A stretch of 64,000 bases of DNA, from assembly GCA_022578605.1 (NCBI GenBank), contig MU394067.1:62001-126000 (forward strand), read 5' to 3'. Each line of letters opens with the position of its first letter. The first letter of the stretch is position 1. Positions 27,686 to 39,840 of the stretch are shown piece after piece. The position numbers and the translations under genes were made by a program. The notes under the pieces are model-generated. The model was not told where the DNA came from, did no database searches, and was given only the letters and a program-made list of their open reading frames with translations. Source of the stretch: Camillea tinctor (lineage: Eukaryota > Ascomycota > Sordariomycetes > Xylariales > Xylariaceae).

Positions 27686-30600
27686 TGTGATAGATTACGT
27701 AGGGTTAAGGGTTAAAAAAAAGGTGTTGAGATATATTAGAAGAATGAAAATGGAGATGATGTTGCAGAGCCCTCGCGATTCCCAGATCGTTAGAGCAAAG
27801 AAAAAAAATGGAAGTTCTCAAAGTCGGTAACTGGGCAGAGACGACGAGAGGAAAGGAGGTTGTTTTTGTTTTGGGTTGTAGAGGATTTGGTTTTAAGGTC
27901 GAGAAGGCGACTGGACTAAGGTGGTTTTTTTGGGTGGAGGAGTTGGGAAAAAGGGAGGAACGAAGCTGGTTGATGCAGCGATCTCACAATCAATCAATCA
28001 GACCCATCAATCAAATCAAATCACTGGCTCTCAATGAGTGGAAGAACTTGTGGACCGAACAAAAAAGCGGCGGGGCAAGCCAAGCCAATCGTAGAACACA
28101 AAAAGATAAAATAAAATAAAATACTAACCTCTCCCTGGTCTTCTTTTTTTTTGTCCCCTTTGACCACCTTTTAGCACAGTTTTACACAGTAACACTACTA
28201 ATAAATACCTAAAAAAATCATACTAAGTAGAAGTAAATACTAGGTACTGTCTGTGTGTTACTACCCTACCTAGGTACTTACAACTAGTATTTCCACCCTT
28301 CCCCCCCTTTTTTTCTTCTTCTCTCTTTCTCTCTCTCACTCTTCCTTTGACTAGGCAGTCGAATTGATTAATGGACTTTTGTTTCTTTTGGTTCAAAGTA
28401 TTTACTCCCATAGTACAAGATATTTGCCTAAATCTTAGTATATTAAGATATAGTATCTAATAGGTATATGACAAGTGACCTGGGGAATTCGTAAGTGTCT
28501 ACATCACTAAGTTAGGCTACATAATTCCAGCAACCCTTTGTTGGTCCTCCTTGGATTTTGGTGTCTCCCGTTCACTGCCTGAAATCCTATCCTAATTCTG
28601 ATTTATGCCAAGACCAAAGTGTACACGACTCCCTACTCGGTTACAGTACCAGTTGGTCCGAATTACCTAGTAGCATAGTAGATAGTGTGTATGTAGTGTT
28701 ATCATATTTCTGGCTTTCGGTACATGCTTCCCAGTTCTACCTATAGTAATAAAAAGTATGTACCTAAACTGAATGGACACGTCCCCCCTAGCCCAAAAAT
28801 AGGTAGCTAACCTACATGTAGATACATGGCCTACCTAACTTCCCCTATCTTACTAATAACTTGAACCCCGTATCTCCCCCTTCCCCCCCAGGTATCTACA
28901 TATGTACACTAATGATTTGCTCAGAATACCAGGTTGAAAGGCTCGGAAAGGCTACCTAATTCCTCTGCTGGTGATCAGAGTACTATAATTACATATTAAC
29001 GGGGATTCCTCCCGCTACCGCAATGTTCAGTGAACCCGAGCCCAGCTAATACTACTATGTATGTACTACTATCACGTATCAGCTTACTGCTTAGGTACCT
29101 AACCATCGCTATCACCACCACTCCGTGACCCCTTCTACGGCCCATAAAGCGCTGTGCTGTACAAGTCATAGGGTCGTGGGGCGAGCGGGTTGCGTATGCA
29201 GGGGCGCAGCAGTCTAAACCAACCAGCACATAAGACACCTTTTTCTCTTGTTGTACTTGATAGTGCGTGGTATACATAGAATAAGAATGAAGTAAAAATA
29301 AAAACAAGAAATACATACCTTGCTGACTTTCTGTGACATGCATATCATGACAGCCTGGCCATTAGGTCTGGACTTTCTTGCCTCTTCTCTCCCCTTTCTT
29401 TCTCCCCTAATCGCTGTCACTTTTTTTCATCGTCATTGACTAAAACCCAAGAAAGGCCTACCCTGTCGATCTCTCATATGTGCTTAATTAACTTTAGATC
29501 ATAGACAGTGATTCCGGATCCATGTTTCTGAGGCGGAACGGCAATTTCGTAATCCTGCATAGGGATTAGTTGGGTTGTCATAAAAGCTATGGCACACATA
29601 CACAGTGGCCTTCTAGAAATGAGCATAGAAATGAATTCACACCCAGGCGCCCGGAATCCAACCAGTCGTATTATCCCCTTTTCGCCCTGTCTTGAAGGCG
29701 GTCAAGGCGGGGTTGATGAGGGGCAAAGTAAATAATCATGTGTGGGGCCGCCCCTTCACCGTCGGGATCATCAACCAGAGATTAGAGCAATTTGCGGTGG
29801 GAGACCTTCTGGAACTCTTTTTTCCTTTTTTTTTTTCTGTTCTTGTTCAGGGGAAAAGAGAAAATGATTGAAAACAGTGAATGTCCCCAACCTTCGATAC
29901 CTTATGGATTTTTGAAACTCCTTTTTCTTCTCGTTATAGGAGTGGGTAACCCATGATGACATTCAAGACATATGATCGCATTCTATCCTACTCCAAGAGC
30001 TAGGTAGGATTATAAAGATTAGCGAACATGTGATTGTTTCATTCCAATCCCTACCTAGGTACCTAGGTAGCTTTTACCTTCCCCCCTTACTGCTATGTAC
30101 GTAAGTGGTTTGAAGCGAGGAAAGCAAAGAAGAAGAAAAAACAGCAACCGCCAACATCATAATACCTTATAGCCAGGAAAGCGCAGAGATAGATGGTTAC
30201 ACTACAACTTATTCTTAACAAGTGGCCAGGTTGTTTTGTGTGATAGGGTAGGTATGGCAGGGCGGATTAGCTCTTTAGCGCAGAACTGCCAATTCCACCT
30301 CCCTAGGTATCCTTCTTTTCAGGGAACCCCCCCACTTTCAGCCTATCAGCCCTGTGAAGCTTCGCGAATCTTGGAGAAGCTTCTTAGAAGCAAGGCTGCA
30401 ATACAACGATAAAGAAAGAAAATGTTTAGTAGTAATCAAGACACTAACAAGAGTTCAACCCAACCTTTTAATACGCCCAACTACAAACAAAGTGACTATT
30501 ACTACGACCTACGTTAAGGACATTACTTTCTATACCAAGACTTCTATTCATATCGTTCTTTGACGGGACATTAAGAAACTTCGACATCTAATAATTGTAA

Positions 30601-30742
30601 GAGAAAGAAAAAAAAAATTTCGAACTAGCTCTTGTCTAAGATCCATCGCCTACCAAGTTGTCGCAAGATCACGAAAAATCGCAAGACTCCTGGATAAGTA
30701 ATCCGGAGCAAAAGAAACTTATAAACTCCTTTCCTCCAAAAA
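27686..30742. other. Intergenic between actin and FES1 (divergent promoters)
   Basis: About 3 kb without a supported gene. The actin promoter and leader occupy the left end, with a CAATCAATCAATCA run at about 27986-28005 and an AAAAT tandem at about 28105-28122. CCTAGGTA palindromes occur near 28270 and 30056. Frames at 27808-28119 and 28996-29343 lack family signals. Confidence 0.5.
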
Positions 30743-31465
30743 ATGGCAGACAAAAACCTCAACGAGCTCCTAAAATGGAGCATTGAAAATTCCACCAACG
30801 CCAATTCCAATGGCACAACACCCAGCACCACCCTCAACGCCGACGCCCTCGCCGCCATCATGGGCGCTCCCTCCGACGCCGAGCTCATGCAAGCGGCCAT
30901 GTCGTGCATCACATCGACGGACCCGGAAGTCACGGCGGAGGCGCGGCTAACTGCCTTCGACAACCTCGAGCAGCTCGTCGAGTCGCTCGACAACGCGAAC
31001 CTGCTCGAGCGCCTCGGGCTCTGGACGCCGCTGCTCTCGTGCCTCGCGCACCCGTCCTCCGCCGACCTGCGCCGCATGGCCGCCTGGTGCGTCGGCACCG
31101 CGGTCCAGAACAACGCGCCGTGCCAGGAGCGCCTGGTCGCGCTCGGCGGCGTCGAGACCCTCGTGCGCATGGCGCTGGGGCACCGACCTGCTGCTGAGAA
31201 CGGGGACGGTAGCAGTGCGCAAGAGAACGTCAACGGGTCGGCAGAGGAAAAGGATAAGGAGGAGGAGACCCCCGAGGTCCGCCGCAAGGCCGTGTACGCC
31301 CTCAGCTCCGCGGTGCGCAACTACCAGCCCGCCATGGACGTGTGCGCGGCGGAACTGCGCCGCAAGGGCGAGGAGGTGCCCTCCCAGGTCGACGCCACCG
31401 ACATGGACGCCGTGGACGCCGTGATTAACGGGCTGAAGAACAAAGTCGCCTCCACCAGTACGTAA
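30743..31465 (+). CDS. FES1: Hsp70 nucleotide exchange factor Fes1
   Basis: Cytosolic armadillo-type exchange factor that releases ADP from Hsp70 chaperones. This is a single 240-residue exon with no intron signal inside. The N-terminus NLNELLKWSIENS is the Fes1 signature. Armadillo-like helices follow, including FDNLEQLVESLDNANLLERL, LGLWTPLLSCL and RRMAAWCVGTAVQNNAPCQE. A Gly/Ser/Glu-rich insertion (about residues 152-175) separates these from the last helices (EVRRKAVYALSSAVRNYQPA). Codons in the body are very GC-rich compared with the AT-rich flanks, a good sign of real coding sequence. An A-rich stretch sits directly before the ATG. Confidence 0.93.
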   Translation: MADKNLNELLKWSIENSTNANSNGTTPSTTLNADALAAIMGAPSDAELMQAAMSCITSTDPEVTAEARLTAFDNLEQLVESLDNANLLERLGLWTPLLSCLAHPSSADLRRMAAWCVGTAVQNNAPCQERLVALGGVETLVRMALGHRPAAENGDGSSAQENVNGSAEEKDKEEETPEVRRKAVYALSSAVRNYQPAMDVCAAELRRKGEEVPSQVDATDMDAVDAVINGLKNKVASTST

Positions 31466-32182
31466 GAAGGCAGGCACGATGAAACGGGCGATGGGGGGTT
31501 CGATGAAGCAAGCATATAATGCAGTTATGTAAAAAGAAAGCGGGATAGAGACAGAACGAACGAACGAATCGATTACAATGCATGAGGGAAAGGAATAAGC
31601 CAGGAATCATATAGGAAACGAAATCCAAAACATAGGGGTAGCGGAAAGGAAGGGAGGGAAAGGAAAGAAGGGAATTCCCATGATTTGCATATACATACTA
31701 AAAAACGGCGTTGGTAAAAAGGGGGGGAATATATATACATATACCACCTGCACATGGGTCATGTAGACATTCACTTGATTTGAGAGGCGGGAAAAGGGGG
31801 AGGGAACCTATGGGAAAAGGGACCAGGAAAATAAATGATTTTATTTTATTTTATTTATTTTCCCCTTACTTTTTGTCTGCTCATATACTATCATCGTTGT
31901 CGTGGTCCTCGAGTTCGTGAACAGACATAAATAATAATAAAAAGTCTACGTAGCCTGTCCGTTGATGAGACTTGCATATTGTACAGCTATATTTGCACAT
32001 GATTCTTCTATACACACGTCCTCCATTATGCGATGTCGGCAGGTATAGGTACCTTCATATACATATCGCAAGGCTCCGATAAGCAGCGCAACCTCTCCCT
32101 TCTTTTCTTTCCTTTTCTCTTCTCTCTTTTTCTTTTTTCGCCTTCTCCCTTTTTTCTATTATCTATATGCTACACATGCACC
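31466..32182. other. Convergent intergenic region between FES1 and uL5m
   Basis: It probably contains both 3' UTRs. An ATTTT tandem lies at about 31838-31860 and a CT/TTC-rich tract at about 32096-32160. No gene is seen. Confidence 0.6.
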
Positions 32183-33451
32183 CTAATCTACCAGCTTGCC
32201 GTAAAACGGTATGCCCATCGCCTTGCAGAGGATTCTGGCATGTCTATCAGACTTGGCCGTGGTCTCAAGCACGATACGGCAACCGGGTATCATCTTTGCA
32301 GGATATAGCTAAATGTAGATACGTCAGTAGAAGTTTGTATTTTTTGTGTACTTAACAATTGGGTTCATGACGAGTTTAGCTTACCGAGTAACTGGCCTCA
32401 ACCTCGGGGAAGTGCATCATGTCCTGAGGGTCAAAACCCCAGCCAAGGTTACCAGTGCTATCACCCGTAGTTCCTAATTATAATATGTTAGTAAACAAGT
32501 CTCTTGGCGAACTATTTGGCTTGTAAAAAGATGGAGGGTAGTTTTCTTTTTTTCCATCCTCACCTTCAATGCCCTTCCATTCCTTGATCTTAGGAAATAC
32601 CAGGTTAACAACCTTGTCTACAAACTCCCACGCCTGATCTCCACGCAATGTGCACTTCACGCCCGACCTGTCGCCCTTGTTGATACCCCATTGGGCCACA
32701 CTGGATTTGGTCACAGTAACCGTTGGCCGAACACCCGTAATGTTTTGCAATATGGCGCGGCCGACGATGATGTGGTCTGGGTTTTTCTTCGCCCTGGGCA
32801 TGTACATGGCGATATGCACAGCCTTGAGCTCGGGAATATTTTGCCAAGTAATATTCTTCTCGATCGGGAAAAGAACATCATGACCTCGGGGTCCCCGCTT
32901 CGGACGATTCTTCATGTAGGGCGAGCTGTCATCCCACTCTCTCAGCCGTATGCGCTCGGGCTTGGCCGGGGTTCCGGGAGGTACATGTTGATACATCATG
33001 GTCATAATATCGGAGGCGAAGGTCGATTGGTGGGTCTGCTTGAGGCGGGGGAGGTTAAAGGGGCCGGGAGAAAAGTTTCGAGCAGTTGGGTCTGAAGAGG
33101 GAAGTGGTTGCACCGGGTGTAGAGGTCCCCGATAGAACTTGGGAGGATGGTACCGGTATCTACGAAATCAGCTAATCGCCCTTGGGGAGAAAGAGAGAGG
33201 ATTCACCTTTCAGATGGCAGCTCGTGTTTTCTGCGGCTTGCTCTCTTTCTCGGATCGGTTACCGATATACTGTCTCTAGTAACAACGGGGACATCAAAAC
33301 CCGAGTCTGTCTCAATATCTGGTATGACCGGCGCACTCGCTGCAGCATCTGTCGAGGCATATCGTAGGACACTCGGCGCAATTGGTCGCAGATATGACGC
33401 CGTGCTGAGAAGTTGTCGCCCGGCACGAGGCATATCCCTGAGGGCAGCCAT
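32183..33451 (-). CDS. Mitochondrial large ribosomal subunit protein uL5m (MRPL7-like)
   Basis: Structural protein of the mitochondrial large ribosomal subunit, 351 residues. Exons on the minus strand are 33451-33207, 33159-32564, 32473-32385 and 32308-32183, all in frame. The first 35 residues are Arg/Ala/Ser-rich without acidic clusters, fitting a matrix-targeting signal. The uL5 core is recognisable as ELKAVHIAMYMPRAKKNPDH, ILQNITGVRPTVTVTKSSVA and GDRSGVKCTLRGDQAWEFVD. The last exon (ILCKAMGIPFYGKLVD) completes the fungal mitochondrial extension. The first intron is only 47 bases. The end of the protein is missing if only the large exon is read, so the two small 3' exons matter. Confidence 0.92.
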
Positions 33452-35999
33452 CTTCTATCTAATGGCAGCACAGTCGAAAAAAGCGACTCGAGCTGGTCAG
33501 CTATTCCTCCTAGCCAACAGACAGTCCACTTGAACTTCGGGATGCAGCTTTGAAATTTCCAACTGGAGACTCCGACCCACTTGCAACATTGAAGTCAATC
33601 CATTGGGTGGGCTTCTTAAAGCGGGATGGAGGGTTAAGTCAGGTAGGGGGGAGGACTAGAGCACGAGGAGGATATCGGCAGAACTAAAACTCCGATCTAC
33701 AGAGTTTAAACTTTTTAAGAGTTTACCAAAACTGGGGGGTACCTAGTACAAATTCCACTACTCCGTACTACCCAAACCAAGAGCTGCAAAACGGACTGCA
33801 CGGGATTCCCGCCGCCGGAGGGCTGTTTGGGCTAAAACTTGTGCGTCAGCCAGTTTGTGGGATGATTGGTGGGTGACCGCTCCTGTACAACCCCAGGATA
33901 CACCCCCACACTCGGATACCAATCAATCCATAGGCCCTTTCATAATTTGCATACTATATTATATAGTATGGAGGGGTAGTAAGTAGTAGGTATATCCACC
34001 ACTAAGTAGGTAAGGTTGTGGTTCCTAACTCCATATCCAATCAATTGACTCTCACGGTTTGGCTTTGAAGTTGATCAGTTGCAATACTTAGAATTGCTAG
34101 CTCAGCCCGGGCGTTACTTTACTCAATACCCGTGGACATACTTCTTCGGAAGGAGTGGAAAGAAATAGTTCTGCCTGCCCGGAAGAATACCTAGGTAGCA
34201 ACTTAATTACGTAGACTAGTGTGAATAAGGCCGTGTCGATGATCTGCTGATTGTGACTACTTCTTAGTCAACGAAGCTGATACTCGGTTCATTCCCACCA
34301 CGTGTTGTGACACGGGGCCGATTAGAGCAGTTAATGATATGTTTCGGTACGTAACTGGATGGTCCGGTGCGTGTGGTCGAACTTTCTAGTCGCTTTGATG
34401 AATAATTAAGTAAAGAGAATGGAATGGATTCAGCTGTTGTGTGATGTATTGAAACCTCTCAACTCCTACAATGAAATGATATAAGGTTAGATGGGATGTA
34501 CAAGACCAAACATTGAAGTTAGTAATGGTCATGTATCAAATGTCAATCTGGCCTACCTATTTATAGAGGTTGGTGTGTGTACTATTAGGTAGTTGTAAGA
34601 GGTTAATAAGAGGTTAAGCTGATCAGACGCAGCTAGAAGGTTATAACTCTTGGGTACCTGTTTTGTATAGGCCACATACAATTCTCTATAACGAGCTACT
34701 TACAGGTGACGGCGGCTCAACTCTTGGACCCGAGAATAACCTTTTCCTTGTAAGTCACATTGCAGGGTGCCTTTGAACTGCAAATCGGGGGGTCCTTCAA
34801 GGTAGATGACCAATCCGATGTTTAGATTCCCGATCCAATCCAAAACATGCTAAACTTTTAGTACACTATACATATAGAAAGGTGCGCGACATGATACCCC
34901 TTGGCGTCATTCTCGCATTTCTTGCCGGTGCCATGGCTCCTAAGGACCTCAACTCAAACTTACCGTGATCATCATAAGATACTTCTCTTAAGTTTATCAA
35001 TATTTTCTTCTTCTTTTTTTTTTTTTCTTTTTTGATTTTCCTTTGGGGTTTTCGTTTCTTCTCTTTTTAACTTGAGTGTTTTTGTTTTTTTTCATTACAC
35101 TTTTACCACTTATTGTTTTATGACATATATTAGGTTCATAATCATAATCGAATAAGGGTTCTTTATACTTTTTTATATGACATGTGGTTTTTTCCTCCCT
35201 CCCAAAAATGAAAAGGAAAGAAACGAAGAGAAGGGAAAATAAAGAGGAATAAATTTGTACTATCCTATCGATAAAAAAAAAAGCTCTCAAGTCACCCAGT
35301 GACTTCTTGGCTTCAAATCGCAATCGCCACCAAAAATAAAATCCCCCGTCCACCTAGACAAAACTCCCTTGGGCCCCATTTCATTTAGACCCTGGTACGA
35401 AACACTACCACGGCGCAAACTGCTTCTTCTACTGCTACATACCAAACCAACATCCACCCATTATACTTCGACAAACCACTACCATTTCTACTACCACCGC
35501 CACTGCAATTACTACTACTACTATTACTTCTTTCTGCTACTTATTACTGCTGTCACGATAGATCATGCGAATCAACATTGAACCCCATATCCTTCAACCT
35601 TAGTATTGGGTCCCCGCGCAAGCTATCCCTGCCGTCTGAGATAACCTCCTTTTGGTTTCCAACCTTCGACTTTCGACTTTCGACTTTCGACTTTCAACGT
35701 TTTAACTTTCTTCCTCTGTCTCTCGATCAACCGACCTCTGCATAACTCACGAGTTACTCCTGCCTTCTCATCTTTCCCGCATTTGCATGTCTACCATCAC
35801 CAATCCCACCATCGAGGATATGAAGATCTACTGAAGCTATCACGCCTTTCCTCTTCCTCCTCTTCCTCCCTTAGGATTAACATACATGCTATTCATTCGG
35901 CCACCCCACCGGCGATTGCTCTGAGAAACCTCGATTTTCCTCTTCTTGATACTTGCCCATTTACAGTGGCAGATTAATAATCTTAATAATTCCTTCACA
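33452..35999. other. Intergenic upstream of the ubiquitin protease, no gene seen
   Basis: AT-rich spacer. A low-complexity Lys-rich minus-strand frame at 34997-35353 arises from T-rich DNA and is not supported. The right part, from about 35370, is CA/CT-rich and looks like promoter and leader of the downstream gene. Confidence 0.5.
35664..35697. repeat. Tandem heptamer repeat (TTTCGAC) upstream of the ubiquitin protease
   Basis: Nearly five perfect copies of a 7-base unit about 300 bases before the start codon. It may lie in the 5' leader and could be a repeated regulatory site; that is inference. Confidence 0.75.
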
Positions 36000-38791
36000 A
36001 TGAAAGCTGCAGGCCTACCTAAGAAGTTCCTCAGCCGCCGGGACAAGAATGGCCATCGTCGCGGCAGGTCGTCTGAGCCGGGACATAAGGTGAGTTGCCA
36101 AGTCTCTCTACAAGGAGTTTTCGAATAGCTGCTAATTGCGCGCGCCCTTCTACTTCAGCACCGGCCCTTGTCCTCCGAAGCTTTCTTCTCTATGTTCAAA
36201 TCTGATTCCTCCAAGCAAGCTTCCGACGAGGAGACGGCGCAAGAAAAAGAAGCTGCCAAGGTTCGACAACTCTCTTCTCCCCGAGTCACGGCCAAGCCGC
36301 TGACCAGAACAGATTGACGAGGTACGAAGGAAGGTGGCCAATCTAGATCTTGCCAGCCTAAACGACGATCACATCCGATATGTCCTTCGCTTGAAACACA
36401 CTGGTGGTGATGTCGACAAGGCCATCGAAATATTATTGCTTCAGCAGACATCGCTGTCGGGCAAGATTGTTCACTACGACCCATCTGTGCACATGCTCGG
36501 CGCCGAGAATCGCGGCAATGTAACCTGCTACTTGGATGCATTACTTTTTGCCATGTTCGCGAAGCTGGAGTCGTTCGAGTGTATGCTCAAGGGTGACATT
36601 CGCGAGGAACCGAAAAGGAGGTTAGCTGCGTTGCTACGACTCTGGGTCAATATGTTGAGGAGTGGCAAGTTAATTGAAACAGACATGGTAAGCGGGGACA
36701 ACCCCACGGACGATCCTACCGTAGCAGAGCTAATTCAAAGACAGACGGAGCATATCCAGGAAGCACTGGCCGCTTGTGGTTGGAGGGATGCACAGCTACT
36801 GGAGCAGCAAGACACCTCGGAAGCATTTGCTTTCATCACCGAGACCCTTCAGCTGCCCCTACTCACCCTGCAGGTCGACCTATTTCATCAGGGTAAAAAC
36901 GACGATGCTGACCACAAGGTTGTGTATGAACGACTTTTGAATCTGGCGGTCCCCCCTGACGTAGATGGTAAGGGGGTAGACCTAGAGGATTGCCTTGAGG
37001 AGTATTTCAACTCCCAGGTAGATGTCTTGAGGGATAGCTTAGACGATAAGAAGATGGGCGATCGCGCTGATTTAGTGCCTACTCCAACCCCCTTAACGCC
37101 GAGGACCCCCAACACCCCGAGGGCCACCATTCGCGTTGTCACAGAGGGAGATGACAGGGAATGTACTGCGCCGCAAGAAGAAGAACACCACGAATCTGCA
37201 CCGTCGCCTTTGGAAAGGCGTTGGACGACGTTGCCAGACCCACGCGCTTCTCAATCTCCCCCCTTGACTCCCAACGCGCAGTCATCTGGATCTCACCCAA
37301 CCGTGAGACCACATCGAAGCCGGACAGAGAGCATCATTCAACGAGTTGTTCTTGACGAAGACGAGGAGAAGCCCTCCGAAGATGCCGATACTGCAACACT
37401 GTTTAAGAAGGCTAAAAAGACAGCATCAGTCGTCAAAGCTATCACAATACCGGCCTGGCAGTTCTTTAGACTAATACGTATGTTTCAAACCCTCACCCGT
37501 CCGTGAGTCATGTAGCTAATTTGATATTACAGCTTGGCACTTACCCGTCAACAAGGAACCGGAGAGTGATGTGGAAGTAGCACGGCATTTCAATCAACGG
37601 CCTGTCCTTGGCATTTGCTTGAAGCGGTACATGATGGATGAGAAAGGCAACATGAAACGACAGAACACGTATATTGATATTCCCGATAGTTTGAGGCTCC
37701 CCCATTTCATTGTCGACGATAGACACGTCGAAGAAAATGATCTCTCCATGGACTACAAGCTCGTTCTTCAGTCCGTAGTTTGTCACCGGGGAGAGTCTCT
37801 TCACTCTGGACACTATGTTTCGTTTTGCCGGGTTGCCCCCAAGCTACTCACTGATAATCGCCGCCACGATAGTGACCCACCTCCAGACTATGAAGAGGCC
37901 CAATGGGTAAAGTTCGACGATCTAGCCATTGGAGATCGAGTCGCGCCGGTTGATGACATCAAACAATCCCTCAAGGAAGAGATGCCGTACCTATTGTTCT
38001 ACCAGATCGTACCAGTAGTCGACGTGGCGGCTAGCTCCACGGAGAGCACCGATGCAGAACCACCTGCGTATGAGGATGCGGCTCTCAAGATAACGACTTC
38101 AGATGCATCTGGCCAAAGCCAAGACAGGCTTGCAGTGTCCCGAAAAGCTAGTAGCTATTTCGACTCTGTGAGCGGAGTGCCTTCGGCAAGTGGTAGCGTG
38201 CGCTTCTCAGCAGAGTTTGAGCGACCATTCCGCCGTAGTTTTGCTGACGAAGACGGGTATCTCAGTGTATCTCGGCGAGGCAGTGCAGCTTTTGATAGCA
38301 TAGGAGCAACGCCCGATGGTCCCTCTCCGGCTGTCACTCCGAGCGAGGAGAGCACGGCACAGAGGCTAACCCGCGCAGCTGCGAAGTTCAAAGGTAGCAG
38401 TAAGAGTAGGCCTTCCAGCCAGGCTGGCGAGAGCCGTGTTAGCATAACCATGTCTAGGCTCGGGCTCGTAAAGTCCAGCAAGGAGCCGCTGCGTGATTCT
38501 GCGCCGGAAGACCTAGAGGCGGAGGATGCTGAGCTCGCGGCCAGCAACGGAGTAGTAAATGGGGCCGCCTCCGGGAAAGACGGCCAGGAGAAGCAGGCAA
38601 AGGGGGGCAAGGATCATCCCGGTGCGAAAGACGGCAAGCGGGGCAAGTCGAAGACGCGGCCAGATAAGGATAAGGATAAGGAGAAAGATAAAGACAAGGA
38701 CAAGGACAAGGAAAAGGAAAAGGGGAAGGGGAAGGAGGGCAAGGCGAGTAAGAGGGGTGATCTACCCGAAAGAGAGTGTATAGTACAATAG
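36000..38791 (+). CDS. Ubiquitin-specific protease (peptidase family C19)
   Basis: Deubiquitinating cysteine protease, 871 residues. Exons are 36000-36089, 36159-36260, 36313-37477 and 37533-38791. The C19 boxes are present: Cys box NRGNVTCYLDALLFAMF with catalytic Cys about residue 136, QQDTSEAFAFI, and His box LHSGHYVSFCRV with catalytic His about residue 546, followed by WVKFDD (catalytic Asp about 581). A UBA-like helix pair (HIRYVLRLKHTGGDVDKAIE) precedes the Cys box. A Pro/Ser/Thr-rich insertion (about residues 310-430) splits the catalytic domain. The C-terminal 270 residues are disordered and end in a Lys/Asp/Glu-rich run. The second intron has a weak donor (GTTCGA), so exon 2 is the least certain junction. 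The exact subfamily and substrate are unknown. Confidence 0.88.
38655..38740 (+). repeat. Coding low-complexity run (Lys-Asp/Lys-Glu) in the ubiquitin protease tail
   Basis: Repeated GATAAGGATAAGG-type units encode alternating Lys and acidic residues near the C-terminus, grading into Lys-Gly. Such runs vary in length between strains. Confidence 0.8.
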
Positions 38792-39840
38792 GATTGGTTG
38801 TTCATCATCATAAGGCATGGTTGGTCCGGCATAGTCGATTTAACAAAAAGGAAGATACCCCACGGCGACAATGGCAACGGCAATGGGAACGGTAGCGGCG
38901 AGCATTGGCGGTATAAAATATTATAAGTAAAATCCGGGTTAGAATTGGCGCATTCATTTTTTTTTCTTTTCTTTCTTGCACTCCGGTTTTTTTTTCCCTT
39001 CAGGGGGGAGTGAAATGCAGGGGGTGAGTTTGTGTTTTTCTCTTTGTTAGGTGATCGGTTAGTTGGGCCCCCTTCATGTTCTTATTATTTTATAAAATAG
39101 GGGGGGAGTAGGTAGCTCTACGTATGAATGGTTATTGGGTGAGAGGGAAAGGAGAGGGGCTGAGGGAGGAGGGTTAGAGGAAGAAGAAAAATACAAGAAA
39201 CTAAGGGTAGGAAAAGGGATACAAGATAAATCATGACTATGACTAGCGTTTGCTTTTTCTTGATTTATTCATTCTTACGAATGGACAGCTAGTTAGCAAG
39301 TCCAAAAATGTACTATTTACCTTGCTTGCTTGCCTAATCCACCTACGTTTAGTCAACTCATCTCTGCACTTTCCGACACCTTGATTTGATGGTTAACGGA
39401 TAGATTTACAGCTTCCACTCGCGTCCTTTCTAGTGTGGTGTTAGGAGAGAGGTGAGGAAAAGGGGAGGAGGAATCGAGGAGGGTTATTACCAAGAGGGGC
39501 AAGGCGATACAACATACAATATCACGAGCGCAGTCCACATCACGTATCTATGCGTCTCTAGCCAAGAAAGGGAATTTAGGAGGCACACCCGTCTATTATT
39601 TTATGTTGTCAATGTATACTCCTAGCAGAATATCCATACTATCCTAAACCCAACAAGCCCGATAAAGAGTCCGTCCACATCCGAAGCGACACGAAACAGT
39701 AATTCCGTGGGACAAAAAGCATGCACTCAAAAACAAACCCCCCCTCCCCCCCCTTCAAAAAGAGCAAAAAATCAAGTTGAGAACAAAAAGAACGCCTTTA
39801 TATGGAACCACGGATTGGGTGTCGTATTTTCGTCCTCTAT
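38792..39840. other. Convergent intergenic region between ubiquitin protease and PFK2
   Basis: 3' UTRs of both genes, with G-rich and A/G-rich patches. No gene is seen. Confidence 0.6.

Noticed and set aside
34997..35353. Lys-rich minus-strand frame
   Set aside because: Produced by T-homopolymer DNA; no conserved composition or start context.
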